Shown piece by piece: positions 1-7,936 of a stretch of DNA of 9,286 bases. Every line of letters begins with the position of its first letter. The first letter of the stretch is position 1. The notes under the pieces are model-generated. The model saw nothing but the letters and a program-made list of their open reading frames with translations. It was not told where the DNA came from and did not search any database. The DNA is taken from positions 1 to 9,286 of the forward strand of contig CASDWR010000146.1 in the NCBI GenBank assembly GCA_949284665.1. The letters run 5' to 3'. The DNA is from an uncultured Rikenellaceae bacterium. GTDB lineage: Bacteria > Bacteroidota > Bacteroidia > Bacteroidales > Rikenellaceae. A program made the translations under genes and the position numbers.

Positions 1-698
1 ACCATCTGTCGATCGGGTATGATTGGGAGGTGGATGAAAACAAACATTTGCGGATCGAGCCTTATGTGCAGTATCTGTACGATGTGCCTGTTTTGCCCGA
101 CAGCACTTTTTCTTTTATCAATTTGCAGGGAGACAACGATTGGTTTTTGTCCGACCGTTTGATTAATGCGGGTGAGGGGATCAATTATGGAGTAGATGTG
201 ACGTTCGAAAGATACATGTCGAGAGGGTTTTATTACATGATAACGGCATCGATATTCGATTCCCGATATCGGACGACGAGAAACGAGTGGTATAATACCC
301 GTTATAATCGGAACTATGTGTTGAATGTGCTGGCAGGAAGAGAGTGGATGTTGGGTAAGAATCATCAGAACATATTGGGGGTGAGCGGAAGAATAACCTT
401 TCAAGGGGGAGACCGCCACTCCCCTGTCGATGAAACCCTTTCCCAAATACGTCAGGAAGCGGTTTATGACGAGAGTAATCCCTATTCGGAACGATTGGAG
501 CCCGTGTTTCTCGGGCATTTGACCGTAAGCTACAAGGTCAACCGGAAAAAAGTGGCTCATGAGATTGCATTGAAGATGATTAACCTTACGGGTTATAAGG
601 ACTTTTACGGATACAGGTACAATTATATGACCGGTTGCGTGGATGCGGAGCGAGAGGCGATCATTATGCCGAACATAGCTTATAAGATAGAGTTTTAG
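1..698 (+). CDS. TonB-dependent outer-membrane receptor, C-terminal part (truncated by window edge)
   Basis: This is the last 231 residues of an outer-membrane beta-barrel receptor. The reading frame is open from base 3, so the gene starts upstream of the window and the first ATG seen (base 30) is internal. The sequence alternates aromatic-rich strands (for example GINYGVDVTFERYM and RGFYYMITASIFDSRY) with polar loops. It ends in IAYKIEF, and a terminal Phe is the usual signature of a barrel recognised by the BAM complex. The late segment, with SGRITFQGGDRHSP followed by SYKVNRKKVAHEIALK and the YGYRYN turn, resembles non-SusC TonB-dependent receptors of Bacteroidales. Such proteins import a bound ligand using TonB-ExbBD energy, but the ligand cannot be inferred because the plug is outside the window. 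No susD-like gene follows, which also argues against a SusC-type receptor. Family membership is secure; the substrate is unknown. Confidence 0.88.
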   Translation, partial: HLSIGYDWEVDENKHLRIEPYVQYLYDVPVLPDSTFSFINLQGDNDWFLSDRLINAGEGINYGVDVTFERYMSRGFYYMITASIFDSRYRTTRNEWYNTRYNRNYVLNVLAGREWMLGKNHQNILGVSGRITFQGGDRHSPVDETLSQIRQEAVYDESNPYSERLEPVFLGHLTVSYKVNRKKVAHEIALKMINLTGYKDFYGYRYNYMTGCVDAEREAIIMPNIAYKIEF

Positions 699-871
699 GA
701 GTCGAAGGAACGGTTGGAGACCGAACAGGTGCAATGCCCGCACGGGAGGGATTGCGTATGCGTTTCCATTGGGATGGGTGACCTCCGGATTTTTATAAGG
801 GCGTATCGGAAATGCCGCTAAAGGAAGAGATGTAAGAGCCTTTCTGTATTGTGAATCCGGATAGGATTTGT
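699..871. other. Intergenic region between receptor and GH3 gene
   Basis: No credible gene is present. A weak stem-loop lies at 731-755: GCAAT at 731-735 pairs with ATTGC at 751-755, and CCC at 737-739 pairs with GGG at 744-746. No T tract follows it, so a role as the receptor terminator is possible but not shown. AAAGG and CCTTT near 820-842 could form a second small hairpin, which is also weak. Confidence 0.4.
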
Positions 872-879
872 TATATTTG
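848..879 (+). promoter_or_regulatory. Bacteroides-type promoter for the GH3 gene
   Basis: TATATTTG at 872-879 matches the Bacteroidota -7 consensus TAnnTTTG exactly. The -33 element would be ATTG at 848-851, one mismatch from TTTG, with a 20-base spacer. Transcription would begin near 886, leaving a leader of roughly 70 bases before the ATG at 954. The box covers the first possible upstream start codon (GTG... read near 879), so the long reading of the GH3 gene is unlikely. The -7 box is seen directly; the -33 box is weaker. Confidence 0.65.
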
Positions 880-953
880 TGCCGAGGGTGGGAATGTCCC
901 GCTTTTGGCACAAATTGTTTCTGTTGCCTGAAACCAACTTAAAACGATATATA

Positions 954-3362
954 ATGAAAGGAACTGTTACGTTCATCGGCCTGATGATCGCAAGTGTCCT
1001 GGCGGACGTTGCGACTGTGGGAGCTCAGTCGATTTACCGGAAAGGGTGGATCGATTTCAACAAAAATGGAGTGAAAGATGTTTATGAGGACCCGGAGGCG
1101 CCCATAGAAGCGCGCGTACAGGATTTGCTCAGCCAGATGACACTTGAGGAAAAGACATGTCAGATGGCTACGCTTTACGGTTATGGACGGGTTCTGCGTG
1201 ATTCGCTGCCGACCGATGGTTGGAAAAATGAGGTCTGGAAAGATGGTATTGCCAATATTGACGAACAACTCAACGGAGTCGGCAAGTGTGCCCGGACTAC
1301 CCCGGAATTGCTTTATCCTTTCAGCCGGCATGCCGAGGCGATCAATCGGATTCAGCGATGGTTTGTGGAAGAGACCCGTTTGGGAATTCCGGTAGATTTC
1401 TCGAATGAGGGCGTCCACGGGTTGAATCACACGAAGGCGACGTCATTGCCTGCACCTATCGGTATCGGCAGTACCTGGAATCGGGAACTGGTATTTCGGG
1501 CAGGGGAGATTGCCGGCAAGGAGGCTAAAGCATTGGGATATACGAATGTATATGCCCCGATTCTCGATGTGTCACGAGATCCCCGTTGGGGACGCGTATT
1601 GGAAACGTACGGGGAGGAACCTTATCTGATCGGAGAGTTGGGCGTAGAAATGACGAAAGGGATACAAAGTATGGGGGTCGCTTCGACGCTCAAGCACTTT
1701 GCAGTGTACAGTGTCCCCAAGGGAGGACGTGATGCCAAAGCTCGTACCGACCCGCATGTTTCGCCCCGTGAGTTGCATGAGATGCACCTGTATCCGTTCA
1801 AAAAAGTGATCCGGGAGGCTCATCCGCTGGGAGTGATGAGCAGTTATAACGATTGGGACGGGGAACCTGTTACGGCCAGCTATTTCTTTCTGACCCGTCT
1901 GCTCCGACAGGAGTATGGATTCCGAGGATATGTGGTCAGCGACAGCAATGCCGTGGAGTACGTGGAGACCAAGCATCAAGTGGCAGAGAATTACGAAGAG
2001 GCTGTACGTCAGGTGGTGGAAGCCGGATTGAATGTCCGTACCAATTTTTCTCAGCCGGAAAAATATATCATGCCGTTGCGAAAACTGGTCGAGGAGGGAC
2101 GTCTCTCCATGGCTACGATCGACGGAATGGTGGCTGATGTGTTGCGCGTAAAGTTCCAGCTGGGCCTGTTCGACCAACCTTATGTGGAGAATCCCAAGGA
2201 GGCGGACCGGATTGTCGGAAGCGACCTGCATCGGGATTTCGTGCTGGAAATGCAGCGTCAGTCGCTCGTGTTGCTCAAGAATCAGGATCAATTGTTGCCG
2301 CTTGACGAAAATCGTCTCGAAAAAATACTTGTGGTCGGTCCGCTTGCTTGTGAAACAAATTATATGGTAAGTCGTTACGGTCCTCAAGAGTTGGAAAATG
2401 TTACGGTGTACGACGGAATTCGCAAACGTCTGGACGGTCGTGTGGAGGTTGTGTATGCCAAGGGATGCGACGTGATCGATGCGAATTGGCCCGACAGCGA
2501 AATTGTCCCTACTCCTCTTACCGAAGATGAGAAACAGGGAATAGCCGAAGCGGTAGAAGCCGCTGCCGGGTGCGATGTAATCATTGCTGTACTGGGTGAG
2601 GATGAGGAGTGTACGGGTGAAAGCAAGTCGCGGACCGGGCTTGATCTGCCCGGTCGGCAGCAACAGTTGCTCGAAGCGCTTCACGCAACCGGGAAACCGG
2701 TGGTGTTGGTACTCATCAACGGGCAGCCGTTGACCATCAACTGGGCCGATCGCAATGTGCCGGCCATTCTGGAAGCCTGGTTCCCAGGACAGCTGGGTGG
2801 AACAGCCATTGCTGAAACGCTGTTCGGCGACTATAATCCCGGCGGGAAACTCTCCATTACTTTCCCCAAGTCGATCGGTCAATTGGAATTTAATTTCCCG
2901 TTCAAACGCGGTTCACAGGCCGGCCAGAACAGGGAAGGGCCGAATGGTGCCGGTAATACCCGTGTGAACGGTCCCCTTTATCCTTTTGGATACGGTTTGA
3001 GTTACACGACGTTCGACTATTCCGATCTCGTTGTCGAACAGCAGACACCGCACGGTCAGAGTCCCGTGACGGTGACGGTCAACGTGACCAATACCGGTTC
3101 CAGGGCAGGCGATGAGGTTGTCCAACTTTATGTGAGTGATTTGGTCAGCAGTGTGACTACCTATGATTCGCGGTTACGCGGGTTCGAGAGGGTTTCATTA
3201 CAACCGGGTGAGAGCAAACAGGTCGTGTTTACTTTGTTGCCAGAAGATCTCGAAATCCTGGATCGGAACTGGCAATGGAGTGTTGAACCGGGAGAATTTG
3301 AGGTTCGTGTAGGCAGTTCATCGACCGATATCCGGCAACGGGCGAAATTCAAAGTGGAATAG
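954..3362 (+). CDS. Secreted glycoside hydrolase family 3 exo-beta-glycosidase (beta-glucosidase/beta-xylosidase type)
   Basis: The product (802 residues) should remove terminal beta-linked sugars by a retaining mechanism in the periplasm or at the cell surface. Residues 1-24 form a signal peptide with a hydrophobic core and a VGA cleavage site before Gln25; it has no lipobox cysteine. Residues 34-45 (DFNKNGVKDVYE) read as an EF-hand-like calcium loop. The GH3 N-terminal barrel spans about 55-390, with KHFAVYSVPKGGRD and the nucleophile motif VVSDSNAV, in which Asp330 is the likely nucleophile. The C-terminal alpha/beta domain spans about 440-670; Glu556 in TGESKSRTGLDLPG is the likely acid/base. 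A fibronectin-III-like domain occupies about 700-795, containing GDEVVQLYVSD and LRGFERVSLQPGE. The start at 954 is chosen because it begins the signal peptide and lies downstream of the promoter; an in-frame extension to 879 would run through the -7 box. Substrate (glucoside, xyloside or other) cannot be fixed from sequence, and no other polysaccharide-utilisation gene lies beside it. Confidence 0.95.
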   Translation: MKGTVTFIGLMIASVLADVATVGAQSIYRKGWIDFNKNGVKDVYEDPEAPIEARVQDLLSQMTLEEKTCQMATLYGYGRVLRDSLPTDGWKNEVWKDGIANIDEQLNGVGKCARTTPELLYPFSRHAEAINRIQRWFVEETRLGIPVDFSNEGVHGLNHTKATSLPAPIGIGSTWNRELVFRAGEIAGKEAKALGYTNVYAPILDVSRDPRWGRVLETYGEEPYLIGELGVEMTKGIQSMGVASTLKHFAVYSVPKGGRDAKARTDPHVSPRELHEMHLYPFKKVIREAHPLGVMSSYNDWDGEPVTASYFFLTRLLRQEYGFRGYVVSDSNAVEYVETKHQVAENYEEAVRQVVEAGLNVRTNFSQPEKYIMPLRKLVEEGRLSMATIDGMVADVLRVKFQLGLFDQPYVENPKEADRIVGSDLHRDFVLEMQRQSLVLLKNQDQLLPLDENRLEKILVVGPLACETNYMVSRYGPQELENVTVYDGIRKRLDGRVEVVYAKGCDVIDANWPDSEIVPTPLTEDEKQGIAEAVEAAAGCDVIIAVLGEDEECTGESKSRTGLDLPGRQQQLLEALHATGKPVVLVLINGQPLTINWADRNVPAILEAWFPGQLGGTAIAETLFGDYNPGGKLSITFPKSIGQLEFNFPFKRGSQAGQNREGPNGAGNTRVNGPLYPFGYGLSYTTFDYSDLVVEQQTPHGQSPVTVTVNVTNTGSRAGDEVVQLYVSDLVSSVTTYDSRLRGFERVSLQPGESKQVVFTLLPEDLEILDRNWQWSVEPGEFEVRVGSSSTDIRQRAKFKVE

Positions 3363-3375
3363 CATGATGGTCCTG

Positions 3376-3420
3376 TCCCGTATTTCCGGTCCGTATTGTT
3401 TGCGGACAGGGAATACGGGA
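3376..3420 (+). terminator. Long stem-loop after the GH3 gene, probable terminator or mRNA 3' end
   Basis: Bases 3376-3393 pair with 3403-3420 in an 18-position stem with one G-U pair (3385/3411) and one mismatch (3388/3408). The loop is nine bases (3394-3402). It starts 13 bases after the GH3 stop codon. The arms contain TCCCGTATT and AATACGGGA, which are perfectly complementary. No T tract follows immediately (the next bases are TGGATC; a TATTTTG lies about 20 bases on), so it may stabilise the 3' end of the mRNA rather than act as a classic intrinsic terminator. The stem is seen directly; the role is inferred from position. Confidence 0.6.
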
Positions 3421-3425
3421 TGGAT

Positions 3426-3437
3426 CGCACATGTGCG
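3426..3437. repeat. 12-base perfect palindrome upstream of murI
   Basis: CGCACATGTGCG is a perfect palindrome just after the GH3 stem-loop and about 55 bases before the murI -7 box. It could be a dimeric protein-binding site or a small extra hairpin. The stretch GTGCGGGA (3433-3440) could instead pair in part with TCCCG (3462-3466). No known operator is recognised. Confidence 0.35.
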
Positions 3438-3491
3438 GGATATTTTGTCCGTGTTCGTTTGTCCCGAGGTGCGATAATTCCGAAAAATGGT

Positions 3492-3499
3492 TAAATTTG
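3492..3499 (+). promoter_or_regulatory. Bacteroides-type -7 box for murI (and possibly ftsK)
   Basis: TAAATTTG is an exact match to TAnnTTTG. A clear TTTG at the -33 spacing is not seen; the nearest, at 3458-3461, is too far upstream (30-base spacer). Transcription would start near 3506, so the ATG at 3487 would lie upstream of the transcript. This supports the ATG at 3532 as the murI start. Confidence 0.5.
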
Positions 3500-3531
3500 T
3501 GACCGGTTTTACGAATGATCCGAGGTGGACG

Positions 3532-4335
3532 ATGGCAAACAATGCTCCGATAGGTGTTTTCGATTCGGGAATGGGAGGGCTTTCCGTGTGGCGGGAGTTA
3601 CGACGGTCGCTCCCCGATGAATCGTTGCTCTATTTTGGCGACGGGAAAAACTGCCCTTATGGCGATAAACCAGCGGAAGAGGTCCTCGGGTATGTTTGCA
3701 GTGCGGTCGAACGACTGATACACGATGGGGTCAAACTGATTGTCATCGCTTGCAATGCGGCGACGGCAGCTGCAATCGCTCATTTGCGTGCTCACTATTC
3801 CATACCTTTCGTAGGTATGGAACCGGCTGTCAAACCCGCAGCTCTTACCACCAGGAGCGGTGTCGTGGGAATTTTGGCAACCCGTGCCGCACTTGACGGC
3901 GAGTTGTTCCATCGTACTGCCGGTTTTTATGCTGATCGGGTGAAATTGATCACGGCGGTCGGAGAGAATTTCGTAGAACTGGTGGAGGCTGATGCCGAGG
4001 AGAGTCCGGAAGCACGGCAATGTGTCGAACGGGTTTTGGCCCCGATGCTCGATGCCGGGGCCGACAGGATCGTTTTGGGCTGTACGCATTACCCGTTTCT
4101 GACAGGTGTGATGCGCAAAGTGATCGGGACTAGGGACGTGGAATTGATCGATCCTGCACCGGCAGTGGTCCGGCGTGTGAAATCGCTGTTGACACAATTC
4201 GACTCAGTTGCCGACGGTACGCAACCGGTAAGTTGCCGGTTCCTGACGGTTGCCGATGAGACGTATGCCATGCGGTTGAGAGATAAGGCGATGCGATGCA
4301 CCGGATTGCCGACTTCGGTGTCGATCGACAAATAG
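3532..4335 (+). CDS. murI: Glutamate racemase
   Basis: This cytoplasmic, cofactor-independent enzyme interconverts L- and D-glutamate and supplies D-glutamate for the peptidoglycan stem peptide. The product is 267 residues, normal for the family. Visible motifs are GVFDSGMGG (Asp11, Ser12), NCPYG (Pro42-Tyr43-Gly44), IACNAATAA with first catalytic Cys74, MEPAVKPA, and LGCTHYPF with second catalytic Cys184 and His186. The two-cysteine acid/base pair is intact. The residue after Asn75 is Ala76, where the usual motif reads CNTA, so one substrate-contacting threonine is replaced. The ATG at 3532 is preferred to the in-frame ATG at 3487 because GAGGTGG sits six to seven bases upstream, the family N-terminus begins near the VFDSG motif, and the -7 box overlaps the earlier region. 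ftsK follows within about 50 bases on the same strand, suggesting co-transcription of cell-wall and division functions. Confidence 0.96.
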   Translation: MANNAPIGVFDSGMGGLSVWRELRRSLPDESLLYFGDGKNCPYGDKPAEEVLGYVCSAVERLIHDGVKLIVIACNAATAAAIAHLRAHYSIPFVGMEPAVKPAALTTRSGVVGILATRAALDGELFHRTAGFYADRVKLITAVGENFVELVEADAEESPEARQCVERVLAPMLDAGADRIVLGCTHYPFLTGVMRKVIGTRDVELIDPAPAVVRRVKSLLTQFDSVADGTQPVSCRFLTVADETYAMRLRDKAMRCTGLPTSVSIDK

Positions 4336-4386
4336 CGATTGCGGATATCCGGAAACGTGCGGTCATGGCCGATCGGGAAAAACGAT

Positions 4387-6963
4387 ATGACGAGAAAAAA
4401 CCGATATATGAGGTCGAAAAAGAGAGAAGACGGAACAAAAAAAAGGGTGCTGAACATGATTCGTCCCGTACGATTGAGCGATACGGAACGATGGGTGTAC
4501 GGATTCATACTGCTGTTTCTGTCGCTCATCGTGTTATTGTCGGTGGTTTCTTACTATTTTACCTGGAGTGGCGATCAGATGCTTGTCCGGGAGGGCCTTC
4601 GATGGAAGGGTGTCGAGGGAGTGGATAACAGTGCCGGGAAATTGGGTGCCGTTATCGGAGATGTGCTTGTCGGGGAATGGTTCGGTGCATTTGCCGTTTG
4701 TATCCCCGTTGTCTTGATTGTCCTGGCATTGCGCATCATGCGCGTTCGTCCGTTGTTTTTGAATCGGTCTGTGCGTATTGTCTTGATCGTTATGATTCTT
4801 GGGTCCGTGTCGCTCGGATATCTTTTCGGAAAAAGATGGGGAATATTCGGGTCCGGACTCGGTGGATCGGTCGGGGTTGCAGCGGCAGAGTGGCTGACGG
4901 CTTTGCTTGGCAAGATCGGTTTGGGACTTCTGTTGTTGATGAGTTGGGTATTGCTCGCCGTGTATATCAACAGACGAACGATTTCGGCTGTCAATAAAGT
5001 AGGCCGGGCGGTTGCCAAGGGAGCGACTGATATTCTCGGCCAGATTGTTCCCGATACTACCGAAGGACAAGATCGTCCGACGAATGAAGAGTTCCCTGAA
5101 AGGGTTGAGGAGATATCAGAGAGTATCTTACCGAAAGAAGAAGGTGAAATTCTGATCGAGGAGGGATATCGGAAGGAAGAACTGTCGGATGATGAAGAGT
5201 CGGTTCCTTCGAAAGAGGAGGGACCCATCGACGAAATAATTCGAAATAGCCCGTCGTTTGATGAAGATGATGTTTTTGAGGTGGTTAATTCTGAAGGAGA
5301 GCGAGTGTCTCGTTCCGTATCGGATTCGCAGTCGACAACATCGCATGTGGCGGTCGGAGCCGGTGGCATTGTTGAATCGGACGAAAACGGTATCGAAGTG
5401 CTTGTGCCTGAGAAACACGATGTCGAGGTCGAAGACGATGACATAGATATGGACTTATACGATCCCACGCGGGAACTTTCCGGCTATCAACGTCCGCCGA
5501 TTGAGATATTGACGGACCACAGTGTGGGGATCCGTATCAGCGAGGAGGAGATTCGGGCCAACAAAAATATCATCCGTGAAAAACTCAACGATTTCAAGAT
5601 CAGCATAACTGATAAGATTCGGGCTACCGTAGGCCCAACGGTGACGCTTTACGAGATCGAACCGGCACAAGGGGTGAAAATATCGAGTATCCGGAATCTG
5701 GAAGAGGATATTGCATTGGCACTTAAGGTGCAGAGTATCCGTATCGTAACGCTTGGGCAAGGACGTGGTACGGTGGGGATCGAGGTTCCCAACAGCACGC
5801 GAGAGATTGTGTCTATGTATTCGGTGGTCAAGTCGTTGAAGTTTCAGGATTGCAACTATCGTTTACCGGTGGTACTGGGCAAAACGATTTATAACGAGAC
5901 TTATGTGATGGACCTGACCAAGATGCCCCATTTGTTGGTGGCAGGGGCGACGGGACAAGGTAAGTCGGTGGGATTGAATGCCATCATCACGTCATTGCTG
6001 TACAAGAAACATCCGGCCGAATTGAAATTCGTATTGGTCGATCCGAAGCAGGTGGAGTTGTCGGTTTATGCAAAACTCGAAAAACATTTCCTTGCCAAGA
6101 TGGAGAGTGAGGAAAATGCTATCCTGACCGATACGCAAAAAGTCGTTTATACACTCAATTCGTTGGTGATCGAGATGGAGAACCGGTATACGTTGCTCAA
6201 CAAGGCAGGAGAGCGGAATATAGCCGATTATAACGAAAAATTCCTGCGGCGCCGGCTCAATCCCAAAAACGGCCATCGTTTCATGCCCTATATCGTGGTG
6301 ATCATCGATGAGTTCGCCGACATGATTATGACAGCCGGTAAAGAGGTCGAGATTCCGATTACGCGATTGGCCGCCAAGGCACGGGCAATCGGAATCCATT
6401 TGATTGTTGCTACGCAACGTCCAGATGTGAAAGTAATTACCGGTTTGATCAAGTCGAATATTCCTGCACGTATTGCATTCAAGGTGGTCTCGATGGTCGA
6501 TTCACGGACGATCCTCGATCACCCTGGAGCAAACAATCTGATCGGCATGGGCGACATGCTTTTGTCCCGCGACGGGGAGATGACCCGGATTCAGTGCGCC
6601 TTTATCGATACACCCGAGATCGAACGCGTGACCGATTTTATCAGTCGCCAAAAAGGGTATTCCGAACCATATCCGTTGCCCGATTACGAACCGGAAGAGA
6701 GTGGAACATCGAATCGGAAAGAGGAGGTGGGACAGCTCGATCCCATGTTCGAGGAGGTGGCACGTTTCGTGGTACAGAATCAGCAGGGATCGACATCATC
6801 GATACAACGTCGTTTCTCGATCGGCTACAACCGTGCCGGCCGTTTGATGGATCAACTGGAGGCATTCGGTATTGTGGGCCGTCCGGACGGGGCAAAACCG
6901 CGCGAAGTACTGGTTTTCGATATGGGGACACTCGAACGTATATTCGCCGAAAACGGTGTATGA
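4387..6963 (+). CDS. ftsK: DNA translocase FtsK/SpoIIIE family
   Basis: This is a septum-anchored hexameric ATPase that pumps chromosomal DNA during division and helps resolve dimers at dif with XerCD. With the ATG at 4387 the product has 858 residues. Membrane segments lie at about 36-58, 95-118, 127-147 and 172-194, with hydrophobic sequence also at 155-170. An acidic, low-complexity linker covers about 200-358. The motor domain covers about 359-765, with Walker A GATGQGKS at 520-527 (Lys526) and Walker B VVIIDEFAD (Asp641, Glu642). The C-terminal gamma winged helix (about 782-858; SSIQRRFSIGYNRAGRLMDQLE) would read the polar guide sequences. The start is uncertain: a TTG at 4339, three bases after the murI stop, and ATGs at 4408 and 4456 are also in frame. 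4387 has GGGAAA upstream and gives a basic N-terminus before the first helix. All key catalytic residues are present. Confidence 0.95.
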   Translation: MTRKNRYMRSKKREDGTKKRVLNMIRPVRLSDTERWVYGFILLFLSLIVLLSVVSYYFTWSGDQMLVREGLRWKGVEGVDNSAGKLGAVIGDVLVGEWFGAFAVCIPVVLIVLALRIMRVRPLFLNRSVRIVLIVMILGSVSLGYLFGKRWGIFGSGLGGSVGVAAAEWLTALLGKIGLGLLLLMSWVLLAVYINRRTISAVNKVGRAVAKGATDILGQIVPDTTEGQDRPTNEEFPERVEEISESILPKEEGEILIEEGYRKEELSDDEESVPSKEEGPIDEIIRNSPSFDEDDVFEVVNSEGERVSRSVSDSQSTTSHVAVGAGGIVESDENGIEVLVPEKHDVEVEDDDIDMDLYDPTRELSGYQRPPIEILTDHSVGIRISEEEIRANKNIIREKLNDFKISITDKIRATVGPTVTLYEIEPAQGVKISSIRNLEEDIALALKVQSIRIVTLGQGRGTVGIEVPNSTREIVSMYSVVKSLKFQDCNYRLPVVLGKTIYNETYVMDLTKMPHLLVAGATGQGKSVGLNAIITSLLYKKHPAELKFVLVDPKQVELSVYAKLEKHFLAKMESEENAILTDTQKVVYTLNSLVIEMENRYTLLNKAGERNIADYNEKFLRRRLNPKNGHRFMPYIVVIIDEFADMIMTAGKEVEIPITRLAAKARAIGIHLIVATQRPDVKVITGLIKSNIPARIAFKVVSMVDSRTILDHPGANNLIGMGDMLLSRDGEMTRIQCAFIDTPEIERVTDFISRQKGYSEPYPLPDYEPEESGTSNRKEEVGQLDPMFEEVARFVVQNQQGSTSSIQRRFSIGYNRAGRLMDQLEAFGIVGRPDGAKPREVLVFDMGTLERIFAENGV

Positions 6964-7236
6964 TACTGTTGGCAGGGACTTATCGGGGGCTTTATGCAAA
7001 TTCGATGGTGGTGACCGGTCGGGCGGAACATCGGAAAACGGAACCGGATATCGGGGAGTGTTGATGCAGTGCTTGGACGATGTTGTGGAAGTGTGACGGG
7101 GCGGGTTTTTGTGCCAGGAATGCTATTTGGCAGTGCCGCATGAAAAATCCTGGATGCGGATGAAGACGGAGAGGGTCGTTGGAAGGGAAGATGTGAGAAT
7201 TTGGACCAAGGGAAAATTTTTTTAAGCCGAAACGAA
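6964..7236. other. Non-coding gap between ftsK and the lolA-like gene
   Basis: No supported gene lies in these 273 bases. One structured element is visible: CCAGGAATGC (7114-7123) pairs with GCAT (7138-7141) and TCCTGG (7148-7153), leaving GAAAAA (7142-7147) as a one-sided bulge. A palindrome GACCGGTC lies at 7013-7020. There is no exact TAnnTTTG box; GCTATTTG at 7122-7129 has the TTTG but lacks the TA. The downstream gene may therefore be read from the ftsK transcript or from a promoter I cannot recognise. Confidence 0.4.
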
Positions 7237-7893
7237 ATGAGAGAAAGAATTCGATCGACGATTCTGTTGCTTGTCACCGCCATGACGATGGCGATTCCGG
7301 AGGGTGTCGGACAGGAAGAGAGCGAAAACCGAAGCAAAAGGGCGCTTGTCGGGTTGAGTGAGAAAATTCGCATCTGTCCGGCTTATCGGGTGGATTTTAC
7401 GGTTCGTATGGAGACGGCAGAATTGGATGGTTACTATGTCGTCAGCGGCGATCGGTACCGTTTGCATACGGAAGGGGAGGGGTTTGAACTGATTTGCGAT
7501 GGTCGTGACAGATATACGGTCTATCCTGCATTGCAGGAGGTTTCGATCGATCGGGTCGATACGACGAGTCGCAATGTGCTTGCCAATCCGACCCGGGCAT
7601 TCGATTTTACCGGGGATGATTACCGCAGCAGCCATGTGGAGCGTGTGGAGTATGAGGGAACGGTGTGCGACGTAATTCGTCTGCTTCCTGTCGATGAAAC
7701 GGTGCAAGAGGGGACAATCACCCTTTTCCTGCGGGTGGATTCAGGTCTGCCGCTTCTTCTGAAGTACGAGTATGAAGGAGAAGAGGTCTGTGTGGATATC
7801 CGTAAGTTTCAACCTCTGGAGACGGTTCCGGAAACGGAATTCCATTTCGATGCGAAGCGATATAAAGGGTACGAAATGATCGATTTCCGTTGA
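7237..7893 (+). CDS. LolA-like periplasmic outer-membrane lipoprotein carrier
   Basis: The 218-residue product is probably the periplasmic chaperone that takes lipoproteins released by LolCDE and carries them to the outer membrane. Residues 1-24 look like a signal peptide: a basic start (MRERIR), hydrophobic core LLLVTAMTMAI, and cleavage near GVG before Gln. No cysteine follows, so the protein should be soluble. The mature part (about 190 residues) is predicted mostly beta, with LolA-like features: YRVDFTVRM, DGYYVVSGDRYRL, a short EVSIDRVD strand, GTITLFLRVDSGLPLLLKYEY, and the tail EFHFDAKRYKGYEMIDFR, which resembles Bacteroidales LolA-like proteins. The ATG at 7237 is preferred to an in-frame TTG at 7201 because it starts the signal peptide directly. 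Its place after ftsK agrees with the gene order I recall in Bacteroides. LolA sequences diverge strongly, so the exact family should be read as likely rather than certain. Confidence 0.78.
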   Translation: MRERIRSTILLLVTAMTMAIPEGVGQEESENRSKRALVGLSEKIRICPAYRVDFTVRMETAELDGYYVVSGDRYRLHTEGEGFELICDGRDRYTVYPALQEVSIDRVDTTSRNVLANPTRAFDFTGDDYRSSHVERVEYEGTVCDVIRLLPVDETVQEGTITLFLRVDSGLPLLLKYEYEGEEVCVDIRKFQPLETVPETEFHFDAKRYKGYEMIDFR

Positions 7894-7936
7894 GTGTTAG
7901 ATAGCCGTTTCCTCCTTCGATACGGTTTGCTGTCCG

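Noticed and set aside
1572..2882. A 436-codon open frame on the minus strand opposite the GH3 gene
   Set aside because: It lies wholly within a strongly supported GH3 gene, shows no domain or ribosome site, and its composition is what the opposite strand of that gene would give.
4365..4628. ATG at 4365 giving a basic open frame overlapping the start of ftsK
   Set aside because: It is out of frame with ftsK, carries no recognisable domain, and overlaps the first FtsK membrane segment.
4575..5468. A 297-codon Ser/Thr-rich open frame on the minus strand opposite ftsK
   Set aside because: Its Ser-rich composition is the reverse reading of the Glu/Asp-rich FtsK linker; the + strand frame has intact FtsK motifs.
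6594..7064. A 156-codon + strand open frame spanning the end of ftsK and the gap after it
   Set aside because: Most of it overlaps the FtsK gamma domain in another frame, and the part beyond the ftsK stop shows no protein-like pattern.
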